Positions 6,133-7,818 of a stretch of DNA of 7,818 nt are shown here, piece after piece. This stretch comes from Bacteroidales bacterium GP3 (lineage in GTDB: Bacteria > Bacteroidota > Bacteroidia > Bacteroidales > Muribaculaceae). How positions within the stretch are numbered: the first letter of the stretch is position 1; every line of letters begins with the position of its first letter. The notes below the pieces were generated by a model. It saw only the letters and a program-made list of their open reading frames with translations, was not told where the DNA came from and did not search any database. The stretch spans positions 1-7,818 of the forward strand of contig DAAK01000188.1 in NCBI GenBank assembly GCA_001701075.1, read 5' to 3'. A program made the position numbers and the translations under genes.

Positions 6133-7818
6133 TTATGATTCTTTCCAGACATTATATACTGTGCCTGCAGAGGGATCAGGGTTGAGGATAACCGCCTTAT
6201 TGAAATTACGTTCTTGCTCAGGAATACTGAAGGTAGACCATGGTGCCACGTAGTTTGGCAGCGAGTTCAGGCGATAGCTTGCCGGCCAGTTAGTACCAGG
6301 ATAGCCACGTGTGACAGCCTTTTCGAGGCGTCGGTAGTCCCAGAGGATGAGACCTTCACCCCAGAGTTCTATTCTCTTTTGGGTGAATACATCGTCGATG
6401 AATCCTTCGATGCCTGCTCCGGTGCTCTTGTAGCTTCCATCCTTATAGCGATAGGTATTTACGAAGCTTTCGAGAAGCGAACGACCCTGACCATCTCCAT
6501 AAGCGCGACCTGCGGCTTCAGCTTCGATGAGATACATTTCCTCTACTCTCATCATCGGGATGCTTACAGCATTGCCGACGGTAGAGATATCGCCATCGCC
6601 ATTGGCGGGATGGAACTTGAATCCTGCATAAGCCTGATATCCGCTCCATGTAGAGAACCCAAGGCTTGTGCCACGTGCATATTTGGTGTTGAACGCTTGT
6701 TCATCGCCTACATCGTCGGGCGCAATCCATGTGGTCTTACGCCAGTCACTGTCAGGGATTTTGGCAAAGAGACGATCGTTGATCATGCGGTAGCCATTGT
6801 ATGGATAGCAAGAGATGCCATAGCTGGCTTCAGGGCACATGAATGAAACCCATGATTGCCATACGAGTGAAGAGGCAAGTCCATTGTCGGTATTAATGAT
6901 TACGCCCCACATCCATGAATTATTGACTGAGTTGAAACCGGTCTTAGGATCAAACCATTGTGTCTCTGTGGTAGGAGTGTAGCCAGTGTTGATAGCTTTG
7001 CGAGCATATTCGGCAGCCTTTACATAGCAATCGTGTGCGTTGGCCACGCCAAGCTTGTCGTAGCTTATCTCAGGGTCATCTTCATGGGAGAGAGCTGTGG
7101 CTAAGTCGGATGGATGAAGCTCAAAGCGTGTGCCGACAAGCAGCCAGAAACGCGCTTGGAGGCCGTAGGCTACTCCGAGTCCCGGATAAGATTTGGTAGA
7201 AGGTTCCGGCTTTCCGAAAGCATATTTCTCAGCATTGTTGAGGTCGGTCAGAATAAAGCGGAACATCGTGTAGAAAGGAGCACGAGGATTATTGCGGGCC
7301 TCCGTTTCAGTGGTGCTTTCAGTGACGATAGGCACTGTCAGTCCCATGATGCCGTCTTGCTCTGCCTTGTCGTCAAAAGCGGCGTAGCCTGTCTTCTTGT
7401 ATTCATACCACTGAGCCATTTCCATATAGGCATTTGCGCGGAAAGTGGCTGCTATGCCGGCAGCTTCCGCATCGTCTGGATTAGACTCTACGTCGACCGC
7501 CTGCATGACGAGATTGCATTTCTGCACGAGCGAATAGTAGCGTTGCCATACGTTGTAGCTTAGTGCCCAATTCGCACCCAATGTGATGCCAGAGCCTACA
7601 TAGGAGAAATAGTCGTAGCCATTGTCGTAGATAGGAAGGTCGGCTGTCGAGGCATCTCTCCAGATATTAAACCCTGTCATACCGATATCGTAATAGTAAT
7701 CGGTGTTATAACGCATATAGTAGGCGGGGATGGAATTGACCAAATAGCTTTTATCTGCCGTGTCCACCTGGCCTTGTACGGCGCTGCTTGTACCTTCGCA
7801 ACATAACCATTGGCTAAA
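6133..7818 (-). CDS. SusD/RagB family nutrient-uptake outer-membrane lipoprotein, 5' end beyond window
   Basis: The frame is open from the right edge to the TAA at 6133-6135, giving 561 visible residues. The start codon, signal peptide and lipidated cysteine lie beyond position 7818; the GTG at 7767 is inside the open frame and is not the start. SusD proteins are outer-membrane lipoproteins that close over a SusC-type TonB-dependent porin and bind the glycan or peptide to be imported. The N-terminal helical, TPR-like part includes WQRYYSLVQKCNLVMQAV and AATFRANAYMEMAQWYEY. The C-terminal RagB/SusD domain shows the usual signatures: MRVEEMYLIEAEA (near 6515-6555), QKRIELWGEGLILWDYRRL (near 6325-6385), and a final SIPEQERNFN segment. 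The length fits a typical member of 500-600 residues missing only a few dozen N-terminal residues. It leads the visible operon, and a susC homologue is expected just to the right. The substrate is unknown. Confidence 0.93.
   Translation of the reverse strand, partial: FSQWLCCEGTSSAVQGQVDTADKSYLVNSIPAYYMRYNTDYYYDIGMTGFNIWRDASTADLPIYDNGYDYFSYVGSGITLGANWALSYNVWQRYYSLVQKCNLVMQAVDVESNPDDAEAAGIAATFRANAYMEMAQWYEYKKTGYAAFDDKAEQDGIMGLTVPIVTESTTETEARNNPRAPFYTMFRFILTDLNNAEKYAFGKPEPSTKSYPGLGVAYGLQARFWLLVGTRFELHPSDLATALSHEDDPEISYDKLGVANAHDCYVKAAEYARKAINTGYTPTTETQWFDPKTGFNSVNNSWMWGVIINTDNGLASSLVWQSWVSFMCPEASYGISCYPYNGYRMINDRLFAKIPDSDWRKTTWIAPDDVGDEQAFNTKYARGTSLGFSTWSGYQAYAGFKFHPANGDGDISTVGNAVSIPMMRVEEMYLIEAEAAGRAYGDGQGRSLLESFVNTYRYKDGSYKSTGAGIEGFIDDVFTQKRIELWGEGLILWDYRRLEKAVTRGYPGTNWPASYRLNSLPNYVAPWSTFSIPEQERNFNKAVILNPDPSAGTVYNVWKES

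Noticed and set aside
6214..6846. Open frame of 210 codons antisense to the SusD gene
   Set aside because: The SusD reading frame is strongly supported by family motifs over the whole stretch, and the antisense product shows no domain, signal peptide or plausible leader. The frame at 7114-7563 is rejected for the same reason.
7765..7767. GTG as the start of the SusD-family gene
   Set aside because: The frame stays open for 17 more codons to the window edge, and a start here would lack the signal peptide and lipid-attachment cysteine that SusD proteins need.
6133..7818. Integrated or mobile element bringing in the SusD operon
   Set aside because: No transposase, integrase, target duplication or inverted terminal repeat is visible within the window.

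Overview
The window looks like chromosomal DNA from a member of the Bacteroidota, most likely the order Bacteroidales (a Bacteroides/Muribaculaceae-type gut anaerobe; the family is a guess). Three things suggest this. There is a SusD-family nutrient-binding lipoprotein followed by two more lipoproteins. The promoter ahead of recA has the Bacteroidota form (TTG, 20 nt, TAnnTTTG) and not the E. coli form. The start codons follow A-rich leaders with no clear Shine-Dalgarno sequence.

Layout. Positions 1-108 hold the last 35 codons of mscL (mechanosensitive channel). A 94-nt gap follows, containing five head-to-tail copies of a 9-nt unit beginning TAGCT. Next is a complete metG (methionyl-tRNA synthetase, 203-2245, +). 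The 224-nt gap 2246-2469 is dense with signals: a weak hairpin, a strong terminator hairpin, a perfect 10-bp tandem repeat, the recA promoter, a near-perfect 20-bp palindrome at the predicted transcription start, and three 8-nt repeats in the leader. A complete recA (2470-3648, +) follows. The 73-nt gap 3649-3721 holds a symmetrical hairpin that can terminate transcription from both sides.

From 3722 to the right edge all genes are on the minus strand and point toward recA. In transcription order they are: a SusD/RagB family protein whose N-terminus lies beyond the window (6133-7818), a lipoprotein with a Calx-beta-like domain (5149-6111), and a lipoprotein with two fibronectin type III domains (3722-5137). 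Gaps of 21 and 11 nt suggest one operon. It looks like the 3' end of a polysaccharide-utilisation-type locus whose SusC porin should lie just to the right of the window. By analogy the three proteins would sit on the outer membrane, SusD as the lid of a TonB-dependent transporter and the two lipoproteins as candidate surface glycan-binding proteins. No enzyme is visible, so the substrate cannot be named.

Nothing here is clearly a new system. The items most worth a second look are the repeat-rich control regions ahead of metG and recA, and the two unassigned lipoproteins, whose C-terminal regions appear by eye to be related.
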